Source of the DNA: Daucus carota subsp. sativus
Lineage: Eukaryota > Streptophyta > Magnoliopsida > Apiales > Apiaceae
Direction: 5' to 3'
DNA: 64,000 nucleotides
Assembly (NCBI RefSeq): GCF_001625215.2
Contig: NC_030385.2
Location: 3,093,135 to 3,157,134, forward strand
In this document: positions 35,474-48,330 of the stretch, one piece after another
Layout of the letters: each line of letters begins with the position of its first letter
How positions within the stretch are numbered: position 1 is the first letter of the stretch
Program-made: the position numbers and the translations under genes
The notes under the pieces: model-generated
What the model was told of the DNA's origin: nothing
The model's database searches: none
What the model saw: the letters and a program-made list of their open reading frames with translations, nothing else

Positions 35474-37826
35474 TCAAATCAAGAACTATAGCCCCTAAGC
35501 TCAGAAAACAACCCCTCTTGTTCTCTCTGTGGATTAGCATGCACACACAGACTTGGGAAAAATCATTCTGCAATGAAGCCAATTTAAAGATAGAAAAGAA
35601 GAGTGTAGAATGTGGCATTAAATTGCAAGATCCAAAGGTAGATTTTGAAATGAGTTGCTGCAAGATAGTCATATCTACTGAGATATTTATTGCAATTCTA
35701 ATCTACTCATGTATGTGACTGAGATATTAATTTACTTAGTTGCATCATACATGGAACTGGGCCCTCTTGCCATCTTATTTTGAACATTATGTAGTTTCAA
35801 GGGTGGGTGTTTCTTGTGTGGGCCAAAAGGCTATAGTGGATACTAAAGAAAACATAAGCCCAATATTAGGTATAGGCACACAAAATATATTTTAACAAGG
35901 GAACATATCATAATTCATAATGGAGTAGCATTCTATGAATCTACCATTATTTAAATAAATGAATATCCACTCACAATACATAAATAAGAAATAAACTATT
36001 TGTTTAAAATAGATATAAACTATATAATTATCAGATGGCTTAGAGCATAAAGAAATACAAAAACAAAAATTTAAAATAGATTTCAAAATTGAGGTGCGTC
36101 AAATAAAACACAAGAGCCCTTTATTTATACAAAATTTGAATAAACTTAGGTATTTTGATAACGTGTTGAATTCTTAAAATATCCTTTTTATTTCCGGACA
36201 AGTATATTAATTGTTTTCCTTTTTCTTTGCCTTCTTACTTTCTTTTTTTATTTTCCTATATTAATTCCTATTTTATTGAATTTTCTACAAAATACATTAA
36301 AAATAATCAATTAACCAACAAGATTACCAAAAAATTGCAAACAATAAGTATACAAAAAGAGCTCCACAAGGTAGTTGTGTTCAACTCCCTCAGGAGACGC
36401 TTGGTAGATGCTTGGCACGCTCGTCTCTATTAGTCGAATTCGAATTTACTCGGTTGTGAGGGGGTCGGTCTATAACCCAAAATATTTGTATTCAAAAATA
36501 TATAAAATATGTACTTATCAAATTCCCTAATAAGTAGATTTTCTCTTTTCATAACAAATCGAACCAATCTCTCTTTTTTCTTCGATTTGTTTTAATTGAA
36601 TGTGTGGTATATGTTTTATAAGACTTTTTATAGCATAATGGTACGCCTCCCACTTCAGTTTACAAGGGTGATTCCAATCGAGTGATTTATTGATGGTGAT
36701 GGAGGTTCACTTTTTATTAAAATGATCAAAAAAATAGAGACACTTACTAGTGAAGTCAAATCTTATATCTTTAGAAAGGAGATTAGTCAGAACTCTTGCG
36801 TTTTTACTAGAATCCATAACGAAAGGCCTATAAAAGCGCGTATGCCCTAAGAATAAATGAATTTTATTTTATAAATTTTGATGTAGATAGATTATCAGTG
36901 AGTTCTATTTTAACTATATAAATTCTATAAGCCTCGCCGAAATTTTATGACAATGAACAATCATGTCATTAAGCGCACTAGCTAGTATAAATTCATATTC
37001 ATGAACAATTCATACAATGTCTCACTCATGTGCAAATGTCAAATATATCGTACTCCCTCTACTATTTGTTTAAAGTTTTTAATTATTAGTTATTAATTGT
37101 TGAGATGGTGGTAACACATGTTTAATATTCGTTGTTCATGGTCACTTTAATGGGGAGGTCTTTCATTTTAATTATTCAATATTTCTCGCACAATACTAGC
37201 CCCTTCACATAGATATTTCAAAATTAAACATATTCGTAAGATTAACATATTGTCATTCAAAACTCAGCACTTCCAACCTAATCAGGACTTGAATTTATAG
37301 ATGACAGTACTAGAAAATGACTCGTACCTCTCGTAAATTGTTACGCTTGTTCGTATTAAAAGAAAAAAAATTATTTTCACAATTGATGTCTCTGCTTATG
37401 AGATTAATAAAAAATTTGCTTATTAACAAACTGAGAAATATGAGTTTCAAGGACTTGAAGATCTATGACATGTGAGACAAGACTCGATAATATCCTAAAA
37501 AAATTCAAAATATCATCCAAATATACATGTATAGTATAAATAATTATTTAAAATATCTTAAATCAAACCTTTAAATATGAATTGAAATTTGTTGTTTAAC
37601 CATTTTACCAAGAAGAGAACTGAAAAGGTGATCCAAAGGGAGACTAACCATCATGTCTCCATGATTCAGAGATTAGTTACTTATTTTGTTTATACAAACT
37701 AATAAAACCTTACAGTTTTATGATAGCAAAGAAAAACTCAAATAGCAACAAAATGTTTCAGAGCAGGCATGTGCTCATAATGAAATAGAATCCTTATGCA
37801 GAAAATAAGGCTGCTGCATCACAGAA

Positions 37827-40800
37827 TCAGTTTTTATCTTGAGTACTGTTCAGATCCGGAAGCTGGGGTTGGTGAGCTTGTTGGGATCCAGAAGGAGGAA
37901 CCCGAGCTTCTTGAATTCCATCAGCAGAGACCGGAGCCTCTTCAGATCCAGCTGGAGGAACAGTCTTGCCCAGATTTGTTGGATGTTTGAAAGTGCATGC
38001 TGGCCCCTCCTTGCAAACCCCGTAGTGACCATAGAATGGACAGACCTCCATATCCTGAATCATCACGAATAAGAAAAGGTAAGAGGGAATTGCATTCTAC
38101 ATCATGCTATTGTCAAAAATCAATTACGGATACCTGTTTTAGAAAATTTCAATTTGCATCCATGAGTATGAGAACTCTATACAAATAGCATCTTTTTTAT
38201 GTCTATTCATCAAATTGGAGTGTTAAAATTGGTCAACAATTACATATAAATATTTTCATATATGTTATAGTTTAATTGATCTAATCGATCTACAGTAAAT
38301 TTTAATGTTTCAATAAAAATAAGGCAAAAACTCATGTCAAAAGTTATTAGTATATTACCAGTCATCTTAAGGTGGTAGAAAAAAGTTGATCAAGTAGTTT
38401 TGGAATACTGAAGGACATTAACTATAATGTTTAAACAAAAAATAGGCAAAAACACATATAAAAATTTATTAGTAACACCGATATTACCCGTCATCTTAAC
38501 AACCTGGTAGGAAAATAATATCTCAATAAGTAGTTTGGAATATTGAAAGGCATGAACTAGTCAATGTTTCATCGAAGTATGAGGCAAAAACACATACAGA
38601 TCTTAGAGGCAAGCCTCCGTCATTTAGATTCTCTTCTTGTTTTGGAGGCACTCTTTCTTGGTTTGGGTAGAAGGGCTTTGCAGAAGCTGCTGCAGCTTTC
38701 ATGGAAAAGGTAGGAGGAATTGACTCGCACCTTTCTTTGTTTTGCCAAACAGGAACCTTCATTAAATTAAGGAAAAGAAATAGCACAGAAAATTATATCA
38801 TCAAAGTTATATTCTGAATGCTTACACAGTTATATATATTGCCCAACAAATATATACACGGGGGTTGAAGTATGTATATGTTCGATTGATTCTCAACAGG
38901 GAAAGCTCAAATTTAATGAGCTAACCAATCGGGAGATGCCGGATAAGCAGTCTAAATACTACACTAATTAAATACCTGATTTCCACTCCATTCAGAGTAA
39001 GGAGAAACTGGAGCTGCTTGATACATGTAGGGGTCAACCTGACCAATTTCGTTTACTGTTGGTCCAAATGACCAGCTTGGCATAGTATCTTCCATAGGTA
39101 CATATCCAGAAAGAGGGAATCCTCCTTCCATGGGAGATGGTTCCGACTGATCAAACCAACCATTAAAACCATAATTGCTTGAACCATTATATATGTAGTG
39201 AGGATAATATTCATTCATTCCCTGATGAATTGTGTGAACAAAGTCGTCAGTATTTCACCCTAACATAACTTGGTCTAAAGTACTGCAAGATAAACATCAA
39301 AATCCTTTTGTTTCAAATCTGTAGTGTTATAATTTTGTTGAATGGGGATTAATTATGATTTTGTTGTAAGAAACATACATTAGCAATTTTCTTCTGTAAT
39401 TCCAAACACTTGGCATAATTAACTGCATTATGTTCAATATATACATGTTTGGGTTTCTTTAGAAAACCTTAGAATTTTCAGTCCTGTTTTTATATTTTAA
39501 TTTTAAAGAAGTATAATAGAGTTGTCGATAAAATGAATAAAGAAATGTATATTATAATGTCCTTGATGCTATAAGTAAAAACTAAAAAGTTGAAGAGATG
39601 ACAAGATTGTACCTGTTGAATTGCCATGCCAGGAATATTAAATTCGAAAGCCGGAGCCACGACAGTTTCATCCAGAGAGGCTTCAGGTGTTAGATACTAC
39701 ATGCAAAGCAAGGGCAAAAGAATAATAAATTGCTAACAAAAACATTCATGTATATATAAGCTCAACAAGCAATCCAGATACTAAGTGGATCATATAATAA
39801 TCCAATGTTTTTGTACCATTATTATTGTTCAGTACAAAAACAATATTAATTCATTACTATTGTATAGAAGGGCAACTATTGTAATCCATTAATATTGTTC
39901 AGGTGCAACAAAATGACTTCCTAAATTTCAAGACCGAGGCAAGAATATACTATAAACAGGAACTACAATAGAACATGTGCAAAGTTAAAGAGGTGGGGGT
40001 AAAACTATAAAAGTTTCAGGCACATGTCGATGGCCCTGATACTTGTATAAAGTTTCATTCACTTCTATTCCGATGCATACATATTTCTTTCTTTTTTTTA
40101 TATACCATAACTGGAGATCTGGGCAACAAGTCTTCATCACAAGTCTTGTCCACACAAAGTTTATCATGGAAACCTGAAGCAAGGATAATACAATGTTCCC
40201 TATTTATATTGATTTTATAATAATCACAGCCTACATTTAGGAATATAAGACATAGTCATCCACATTCAGAAAATCACACTATACAAGGCATCATTCCTGT
40301 TAAAAATTGGAGTTTTGAGTCAAGAAAAAAGATGTCAACTTTTCACCTAGCAAGATAAGAGGAACTTGTCCCCAATCACAGTCCTAGGGTTTAGTAAATC
40401 TAACAAATATTCTTAGTGTACCAGGAAATGGGATAACTTTATGCAAAAATGATTGATGTTTTACACAATTGTGAAAGAGTTTATATGAATCAATGTTCAA
40501 ATCACCAACCATATCACTATATATATGACCATATATAACAAACAAATAAAGAAGTCGGTCAGTTTAAAGAAAAACCAAGTTAAATTATTTTATACCTGGG
40601 CCACCTGATCGTATGGATGGTTATATCTGCAATTTAATCCAAACTTGCACCGACCATAATACATAAAATAGAAGCAATTATCCACCTCTGGCCTTATGGG
40701 GTACTTCTCGTTCCCATGCTCTCCATCTTTCAAAACCATAGGACGTCCTTCGGCATTCAGCTTCTTTCCATGTACCGGATCCTTCATAGCTGAGTTCTGA

Positions 40801-40940
40801 ACCTCTTGGCTCAAAGAATCAGTATTCTTGGAACCTGCAGGCACTTCAAGTCCCTGATAATCACTAAAATTAATTGTTCCAAAACACAAGACTTTGGGTT
40901 GGTTCCGAGAATGCTGGTTGCTACTTCCCTCCATTGTCAC
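37827..40940 (-). CDS. CCCH array gene E: two-finger CCCH zinc-finger protein (353 aa)
   Basis: Exons: 40940-40596, 39696-39613, 39221-38976, 38756-38598, 38054-37827; phase 0, both fingers complete. Exons 3-5 match gene D, while intron 1 and exon 1 are B-like, including the ~111-bp intron segment missing from C and D. Intron 1 has its own deletion of about 66 bp near 40560, which also removes the site where the copia element landed in D. It is the most upstream copy and has the array's right-hand flank. Function is inferred from the family only. Confidence 0.82.
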
Positions 40941-41139
40941 TCAAATCAAGAACTATAGCCCCTAAGCTCAGAAAACAACCCCTCTTGTTCTCTCTGTGGA
41001 TTAGCATGCACACACAGACTTGGGAAAAATCATTCTGCAATGAAGGCAATTTAAAGATAGAAAAGAAGAGTGTAGAATGTGGCATTAAATTGCAAGATCC
41101 AAAGGTAGATTTTGAAATGAGTTGCTGCAAGATAGTCAT

Positions 41140-43090
41140 ATCTACTGAGATATTTATTGCAATTCTAATCTACTCATGTATGTGACTGAGATATTAATTT
41201 ACTTAGTTGCATCATACATGGAACTGGGCCCTCTTGCCATCTTATTTTGAACATTATGTAGTTTCAAGGGTGGGTGTTTCTTGTGTGGGCCAAAAGACTA
41301 TAGTGGATACAAAAGAAAACATAAGCCCAATATTAGGTATAGGCACACAAAATATATTTTGACAAGGGAACATATCATAATTCATAATGGAGTAGCATTC
41401 TATGAATCTACCATTATTTAAATAAATGAATATCCATAAATATCAGAATACATAAATAAGAAATAAACTATTTGTGTTCATATTAATATATATACACACA
41501 CACAAACAAAGAAAAATATGTGATATTGTATACAAAAGATATTTCTAATTTATATGATCAGTAGCATAATGCAAGGTTATGGTATGCAATTACTAATGGA
41601 TGATCCACGTAACCACCAAGTTTTCACAATCCTAAAACTATAAATGGTGACAAAAATCAATCTATTAGTATATGATATCACATAAGATGGAAAAATATGA
41701 TAATCTAAGACCGTTAATCAATCATAAATAATATCAACTTTTTCTCAAATATTGTATTTCCTTCAAAAATAACAAATATCAATAAATATCAATTAACAAG
41801 TCTGGTATATGGTATAGAATTAATCTATCTATAACTAGTCAAAATTTTCTTTAAAAATAACAAGTAATAACAAATATCAATTAACAAGACTAGTATACAA
41901 TATAGAATCTATCTATAACCAATCAAAATCTGAAACAGCAAGTAAAGGCCATGAAAAAACTATTTGGTATTATAGCTAAGTATGAAGAAAAATATCACAA
42001 ATCAATTAATATGTATAAGAAATATCAAAAAATAATTCAGTAGCTTTGTCTACATCTTAAATTTAAAACATTATATGGACATAGTTATATAATAAATGAA
42101 ATAATTATATTAAATATGTATAAACTATTTATATCAATAATCTTATAGAAAAGATACGCTACATTATATAGTGTAAGTGGAGAAAAAATCATTTCCATTT
42201 TACCCTTCTATATTTATGCTATACAATAGAGCAGGCCGGTTTTTTTCACCGGAACCGGGTTCCTTCTATTGTATAGCGTATTATAGATATCAAACAAAAA
42301 TCACGAGCAAATTTGTAATCATGAACCCCAACAAATCCAAAACCATAAATCTGAGACGATTTCAATCAATTCAAAGCTAATTTAATCCGATTTCAGCTCA
42401 ATCTAGTGAGTATTTTCTCCGAATAACATATATTTGTATGTATATGTGTGTATGTATAGGTTTGTGTTTTGTTGTATGTAAGTCTTGATTTTGCTTAATG
42501 AATATATACATAGATGGTAGGAGGGTAGTTTGGTCATTTTATTATTTAGAATATTAAGAAATAATAAAAAGGGAATTGAGAGTGTTGGATATTGAAGATA
42601 AAATAAATAAGAATTTAAGATTTGTTTAAAATAAAGTTTGGACAATTTATGGTGGTTATTGTAAAGTTGCGGTCTAGATAATAATTAATATGGTGCCATT
42701 AAATTAATAATAATTTTGGGTATAAAGAAATATATAACTTAATTTGAGAAAGGTTTTAGTTAAGGACTCTGATAATTTTTAAGGAAAGGTGATTTGATGA
42801 TTATGTCATAAAAGGAAATTAATTTCATAATCGGAGACTTATAAATAAAGAAGTTGGATTTAATAAAAATATTCGAGTATTAAGTTGTAAAGGAAATATT
42901 AGATTAATCAATAGATAAAAGGAAGTCAGATATTGGACACAATAAGAATAAAAAACTTAAATATATTTAGATAGAGGCCACCCAAATTCCTGTTTTACTA
43001 TTAATGATAATTAATAATTAATTATTACGAGATTCTTAATTTAAAATAAATTATGAAGTTAAATTTTAATAGTACTTGAAATGTACTTAC
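41140..43090. other. Right flank of the CCCH array, gene-free
   Basis: Homology to the other upstream flanks ends near 41480. Beyond that lie AT-rich sequence and an imperfect direct repeat around AACAAATATCAATTAACAAG (about 41770-41930). The frames at 42177-42380 and 42403-42645 have no recognisable features. Confidence 0.55.
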
Positions 43091-43207
43091 AATTCTTTTT
43101 TCCACTTTTTCAGTATTTGACTTGTACTCTTGCCCGGGTTTTCGCTTACTTGTATCCAGAAACACTTCGGCATCTATTGGCGAGGCAAGGTCGGGGCTTT
43201 TCCTTTT
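43091..43207 (-). pseudogene. Isolated exon-like fragment, possibly from a Ptta/En/Spm-type transposase
   Basis: A 117-bp open segment (39 codons, phase 0) has good splice signals on the minus strand: TTGCAG before it and GTAAGTAC after it. The peptide contains DAEVFLDTSKRKPGQEY followed by a charged helix-like stretch. That pattern (Ala-Glu-Val-Phe, then Thr-x-Lys-Arg-Lys) resembles the conserved C-terminal part of plant Ptta/En/Spm transposase-derived proteins. A second exon-like stretch ending in GGTATGTAT lies at about 43510-43560. No further domain is visible, so this is probably a remnant. Confidence 0.4.
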
Positions 43208-44021
43208 CTGCAATTATTGAAGAATAGGAAATCAATTTTGAGTAATGTCAGTAATTATGATTAGACTAATGCAAGTGCACTATCAATTAAGTTATAGCAA
43301 ATAAAATTAAGAAATATGTTATGTTATATTTAATTTGGAACTTGTAATACTTCCCTTTTACCAGATTCAAATCAATCTAGCTCAATTTGAATTCAGTAGA
43401 AGTTAATGGACATGAATTGCATCCAAAAATGATCAATTAATGGGCATGTACTCTTATCCGAAAATCACTTTTGACAGCATGATATACTGTAAGATAAGGA
43501 TACATACCATATTACTATCACCTCCCGAACTTGTGCTAGTGTTTTTGGACTCATAATGTGTGTCTCGGTTAATAATATACATAGAGGTGAGATGTTGAAA
43601 TGGAGGTCGAGACTCTGAGGTGAGAGAGGTGAGATTGTTTGCGAGGTCGGGACTGTGAGGTGAGTTCGGGAAATGGAGATCGCGACTGAGGTGAATGGTG
43701 AGAGGCGAGAGTGTTTGTCACTTAGATGTGAGGCGGGAGTGCTGAGGTGTTTGTTTGAAATGTGTGTTTATGTCTTAAATTTCACTTGGGGGAGTTTTAT
43801 ACCCGCTTAACATTTCACCAGCTGACATGGATTATAGATTATAATTTATGTATTTAATTTTAGGTTTTTGATTTAATTATAAATGATATATATGTGAGAA
43901 ATACTTACTTCTACTTAAATTAAATATTAATACAATAAGTCAAATATTATACATTTTTTTTGTTAAGTTTTTATGTAAGAAATATCAGAATATAAATATC
44001 TATGTACAATACTTTATTACA
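43208..44021. other. Non-coding, with GAGGTGAG-type repeats
   Basis: About 43580-43745 contains imperfect direct repeats of a GAGGTCGGGACTGTGAGGTG-like unit, purine-rich on the plus strand. No gene was identified apart from the possible exon-like stretch at about 43510-43560 mentioned in the preceding entry. Confidence 0.5.
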
Positions 44022-44023
44022 TA

Positions 44024-44326
44024 CTCCCTCCGTCCTAGCCAATTCTTTACGTTTGGTTTGGGAATGGAGGTTAGGATATATGTATAAAGTAGGGGAAAAG
44101 AGAAAGAGAAGTGGTTGAAGTGGTGGGACCCACTAATGTTTAATGTATAAAAGGGAGATAGTGGAGTAAAAGTAGTGTGAAAAAAGAGTAAAAGTAGTGT
44201 GAAAAGGAAGGAAAAGTTGGGAAGTGATGGGACCCATTGATTATTTTTGGTAAGTTTTGAAATGTAGAGAATTGGATGGGACATCCCAACAAAGAAACTG
44301 TACAGAATCTGGTGGGACGGAGGGAG
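44024..44326. mobile_element. Stowaway-type MITE (303 bp)
   Basis: Ends CTCCCTCCGTCC and GGGACGGAGGGAG are inverted copies. TA is on both sides (44022-44023, 44327-44328). The interior is purine-rich and non-coding; its minus-strand open frames are by-products. Confidence 0.88.
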
Positions 44327-44328
44327 TA

Positions 44329-44901
44329 TATAATTTTTCTAATTATAAAAAAGGTTGACTTTAATGCAACACTACTGTTGCATGGTATTGCACCTCGCAA
44401 CACTAGTGTGGCGGCGCAACACAACATATATGTCTAATGCAATATTATTCGAAGGAGTGTTGCATAAGATCACTAGGGCAGAGCTAATGAAACACTAAGA
44501 GCGCAAAACTTTAAAAAATGTGTTGCATATGAGAACCTATGATGTAGATCAACACGTTAGATGGACATCCAATAGCTGAAGAATTACGGAAGTCACTATG
44601 TAACCTAATAGTTCAAGGAGGTTATTATGATGAGTACGATCTCTGGGGTAAAGAAATAACCATATCAATGGTTTGGAAAACTGAATGCTCCTACTGCAAA
44701 ATACAACTCCTTTTTAAGATCTTACTATCTGCTATTCTTTTCGGTTGTATTAACAAGCTTATAAATATGAGCACGTATGACAAGATTGATGCCATTGTGT
44801 AGTTTTCATATTACTATGAAGATGTCGTTGTTTGTTCGTTTGTACCAAAAAATATGGTATATGGTACAAGAATCTGATTACACGATAAACAACACAATAT
44901 A

Positions 44902-44958
<57 letters not shown>

Positions 44959-46405
44959 CTGCCCTAACTCTATTTATTATTCAGACTTTTGTAGATCATG
45001 ATCAAAATTTCTATTCAGAATTTAAACTTTGTGATCATATAACTTTTGGAGATGACATAACAACTCCTTTCCCACCTCCTTAATTTTTTTACTAGTAACA
45101 AAAATTATGTATGAAAGCCTTGCTTTATAGCATCCCTAATTAAAATACGTTCAAATAAAAATTGCATAAAAACATCTTCTTTATTTTTTTTATAATAGTT
45201 TTTTGTTAACAAATTTATATTACTATATCATAAATTCTCTAATTGGTCATATTCAAAGTGACATAGTTTTTGACGTTTAATAAAATATTATATTATTTTG
45301 ATTAAGAAATTTTTAAAGGATAAATCGGATTTAAAAAATCGAATCAATCAACAATATTACAGGGCATTAATTGAGTATGAACCGTTTTAATTGGGGATTG
45401 CAGTTGTTGTTTGTTTTTGTACAGTAAAAACCATCTTCCGAATATATGATTATTTCATAATCAAAAAAATAATTTCTCATGCGGAAAAATATGGAAAAGT
45501 ACTGAAGTATGTTGGATTTCTAAAGAGTAAAATAAGCTATGTCAACTGGCCACAAGTGCCAAGTAGAATTTTATTTTAGTTTTAATTGTTTGAAAGGCTA
45601 CACAATTCTGATATCATATCCTAGATTGTTGCTCTTTTCCTCCCTTTGCAGCGATGGGGTTTTACACATACTTCTTAGTACACAAAATAGAATGGAAGCA
45701 TGCAAACCGGAAGTAAAGGATGTGGCAGCTTGCATGTTGTAATGCTGCAATTATAGTTCTTTTGTGCTACCGCCCCTAGGATGAATCGATTGTTATAGTT
45801 GTATCTTATATTAACATAGCTTTTCATATTGTGTTGATAAATATTTTAAAATACATTAAAAAGTTGAAAATCTCAGAAAGCCTTTTAATTAATTGTCTTG
45901 AAAGAATATGACAGGGAACTACTATGTCATTCGTACTATTAGAGTTGTTCTGGCTGCTTATATTTTAGCTTTATGCCCCTCCCACAACCGATGTGAGACA
46001 ACTCCTAACATATATTTCGTGAAGACGAAAGATGCGACTATCGCTTGTAAGCTGATACAATTTTTGAGACAGGTCATAGGTGTACTTGAAGGACTCAAAT
46101 TAGCACTATTTTCATTTACAAACTAGTAGAACAAAGCCATATTAAACAGGCAGCCTGTAATTCATAAGTATAATTTCAGATTAATAATTATAAGGAGTAG
46201 CTAAGTCCCTGACTTAGTAAAACTCAATGTAAACAAACACATGCTTGTTATTTTTATGACCAGGCTTTTCTTAAAGTACATGTATTAAGATTGGAGATTA
46301 GCGGCTCATGTTAGAAGAGGCACTAGTAAGCTGCTAAAAGACTCAGTAAATTGTGACAATTAAGGAAGAAGAAACATAAGAAGCAAAAGAACAAAGCGTT
46401 CGAGT
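44329..46405. other. Gene-free, repeat-rich stretch
   Basis: It contains TGTTGCAT/GCAACACT-type short inverted units at about 44355-44470 and a TA microsatellite. Short open frames (45391-45579, 45539-45742, 45908-46126) have no family resemblance or splice context that I recognise. Confidence 0.5.
44903..44953. repeat. (TA)n microsatellite
   Basis: An uninterrupted TA run of about 50 bp apart from one C near its start. Confidence 0.9.
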
Positions 46406-46772
46406 CCTCCAGTTTTAACCTTAAGATCTTCGAGTTGACTCTACAGCTAGCATAGAATAATGCGTTAGAGGTCATTCCTATAAGTTGTAATCTAAGAGTT
46501 GCTGTAAGTTGCAACCTAAAGAATCACTTTAGCTTGAAGTGATTGACATTCTTCGGACTCAAAATTAAGAGTTTAGGTCAGAATAAACTCTAGCCATGTC
46601 CAGCTTGTAAATACATCTGAGTTGTAAGATCAATAGTAAAACCTTACTAATAGAACTTGATGAGAACATTAATGGCAGGAGATAATACTTGGTGATGGTA
46701 GTTGATGTTTGTGTTGATGATGAAGGCTAGTTAATTGTAAAATGATTATCAGTCATGTGTTTCTTAAATTAT
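46406..46772 (-). repeat. Inverted copy of a REF6 intron-6 segment
   Basis: This matches 52074-52443 in the opposite orientation over about 367 bp at high identity (for example CCTTAAGATCTTCGAGTTGA). The counterpart lies inside the intron between exons 6 and 7 of the REF6 homolog. No exon sequence is included. A Helitron-like 3' end lies ~200 bp to the right, so capture is one explanation. Confidence 0.8.
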
Positions 46773-46947
46773 GTTCTTTTTTTATTGTATTTTTCCAGGC
46801 TATGCAAGTGGAAAGAAAAAGATAACCGGACCTCTTATGGGTGTTTTCTTGTCGAACATAAAAATTTTATTGTCTAGTATTCCCGATCATCTTCGCATGT
46901 CCGAAGGTTAGATGGTAAACTTTCTTGAACGAAAAAAACTCCTCGCA

Positions 46948-46978
46948 GCGGCTATTATCCGCCGGGCACAATTACTAG
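46948..46978 (+). mobile_element. Helitron-like 3' terminus
   Basis: A short hairpin GCGG-CTATTAT-CCGC is followed by CGGGCACAATTA and CTAG (46975-46978), then T. This is the layout of a Helitron 3' end. The 5' TC end was not located, so the size is unknown. Confidence 0.5.
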
Positions 46979-47138
46979 TTAGTATATATTTTGCAAATGA
47001 AATTATAAAAATATTTCTCAACTAAAGAGATATCAAATGGATCTATCCATTTATGTCTTATCTCTTCTAAGTCCAAAAAAAAAAATCAACATCGTGTATT
47101 TGTACATAATAACTTAACATTACAATATACAAATCCAA

Positions 47139-47142
<4 letters not shown>

Positions 47143-47212
<70 letters not shown>
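47143..47212. repeat. (TA)n microsatellite
   Basis: About 35 uninterrupted TA units. Confidence 0.92.
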
Positions 47213-47213
<1 letters not shown>

Positions 47214-47872
47214 CTGGGCTCAATGGAGACCAAAAACTTTGGAGTCTTTAGAGACTAAAAGATCCACCGTTAAAATAATATGGCAATTAATGTACATGAT
47301 TAAATATTCTTTATCCTGCATTTCTACTAATGTAATATTAATAATTTACACTGTTTTTGTCCTGCATTTCTAGTAATGTATTATTAATATTCTCGTCCTG
47401 CATTTCTTGTTTTAGTTTTAATTCAAAACTATCTTTATAATTTACACTATTTTTGTCCTGCATTTCTAGTAATGTAATATTAATAATTTATCCCACATAT
47501 TTGTGATATATCTAAGTGTTATTTTGTCTTGCAACAAATTCAATTCGTTGCAGGACAATACTATGAGTTCAGTGTCAATCATAGCAATGTCCAACTACAT
47601 CCTTGTTTTGTATGCAATTATTATTTTTACTTGTTAGGATTTCGTGATTGAACACCAATATTATGGAATTATTATTTTATGTTATGCAGGATCTAGAAGT
47701 ACTGCTTCTTATTCAACGATTTAGAAGTGCAGGACAGGATAGGGAGAGAAAACTAATGTGCAGGACAAATATCTGCAGCCCTTGGATGTGTAAGAAATGG
47801 ATGGATATGATTAAATATCTAAAGCCTCCAAAAAATATAGTCTTCATAGAACTTTCTTCTATATATATATAT
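47213..47872. repeat. Candidate transposable element inserted in a TA tract
   Basis: The stretch is bounded on both sides by TA runs. Its ends are loosely inverted: GGAGACCAAAAACTTTGGAG at the left against the inverse of CTCCAAAAAATATAGTCTTC at the right. Inside, a unit around GTCCTGCATTTCTAGTAATG recurs three to four times (47317-47490). Family not recognised. Confidence 0.35.
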
Positions 47873-48065
47873 ATACACACACACATATCCTTGTTTTATT
47901 TTATTTTATTTTTTATTCTTAAGTATGAATTGTTCATGCTCACTAGCACTTTAGTTGCTATACAAGAGTGTTGGTCTTCGGAGTCATCTTAAGCAGATGT
48001 ATGGCCCATAAAGTCATGATCGGCGGAAAAGGCCCTCTCTGTCACATTAAAACACAAACCGAACT

Positions 48066-48330
48066 TGAGTTAAACACAAAACGCAATTTCTGTTGATGTT
48101 TTTATCTTTTTCAATGGAGAACGCAACTTCAAATTGCGTTTCAACTCCTAAACGCAACTTCAAATTGCGTTTCAACTCCTAAACGCAACTTAAAGTTGCC
48201 TCTTGAATATTATTTTTTTTAATTTTTTAAAAATGAGTTTAATTTCAATTATAAAATGAAAACGATAAAATGTGACTTTGTGTTGCGTTTCAGTGAAAAA
48301 TGTAAAATTCAACTTGAAGTTGTGTTTTGA
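48066..48330. repeat. Palindromic tandem repeat (AACGCAACTTCAAATTGCG units)
   Basis: A ~30-bp unit containing the near-palindrome ACGCAACTTCAAATTGCGT recurs two to three times at 48120-48200. Related single units lie at 48080 and around 48275-48325. The sequence resumes at 49873 after the hAT insertion. It is probably the end region of an unclassified element. Confidence 0.5.

Larger units (their letters stand above)
31201..39559. repeat. Tandem duplication block 2 (5,403 bp plus copia insertion)
   Basis: This is the direct head-to-tail copy of 25798-31200. Offsets are exactly 5,403 at the start (25798 to 31201) and exactly 8,359 after the copia element. The difference of 2,956 equals the element (2,951) plus its 5-bp target duplication. 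To the right of 39559 sequence E resembles gene B, not C, which marks the crossover point. Confidence 0.88.

Noticed and set aside
45391..46126. Three short plus-strand frames as small genes
   Set aside because: No family resemblance, no splice context, and the region is repeat-rich.
48120..48200. CRISPR-like array from the spaced palindromic repeats
   Set aside because: This is plant nuclear DNA, the units are nearly contiguous without unique spacers, and no cas genes are present.
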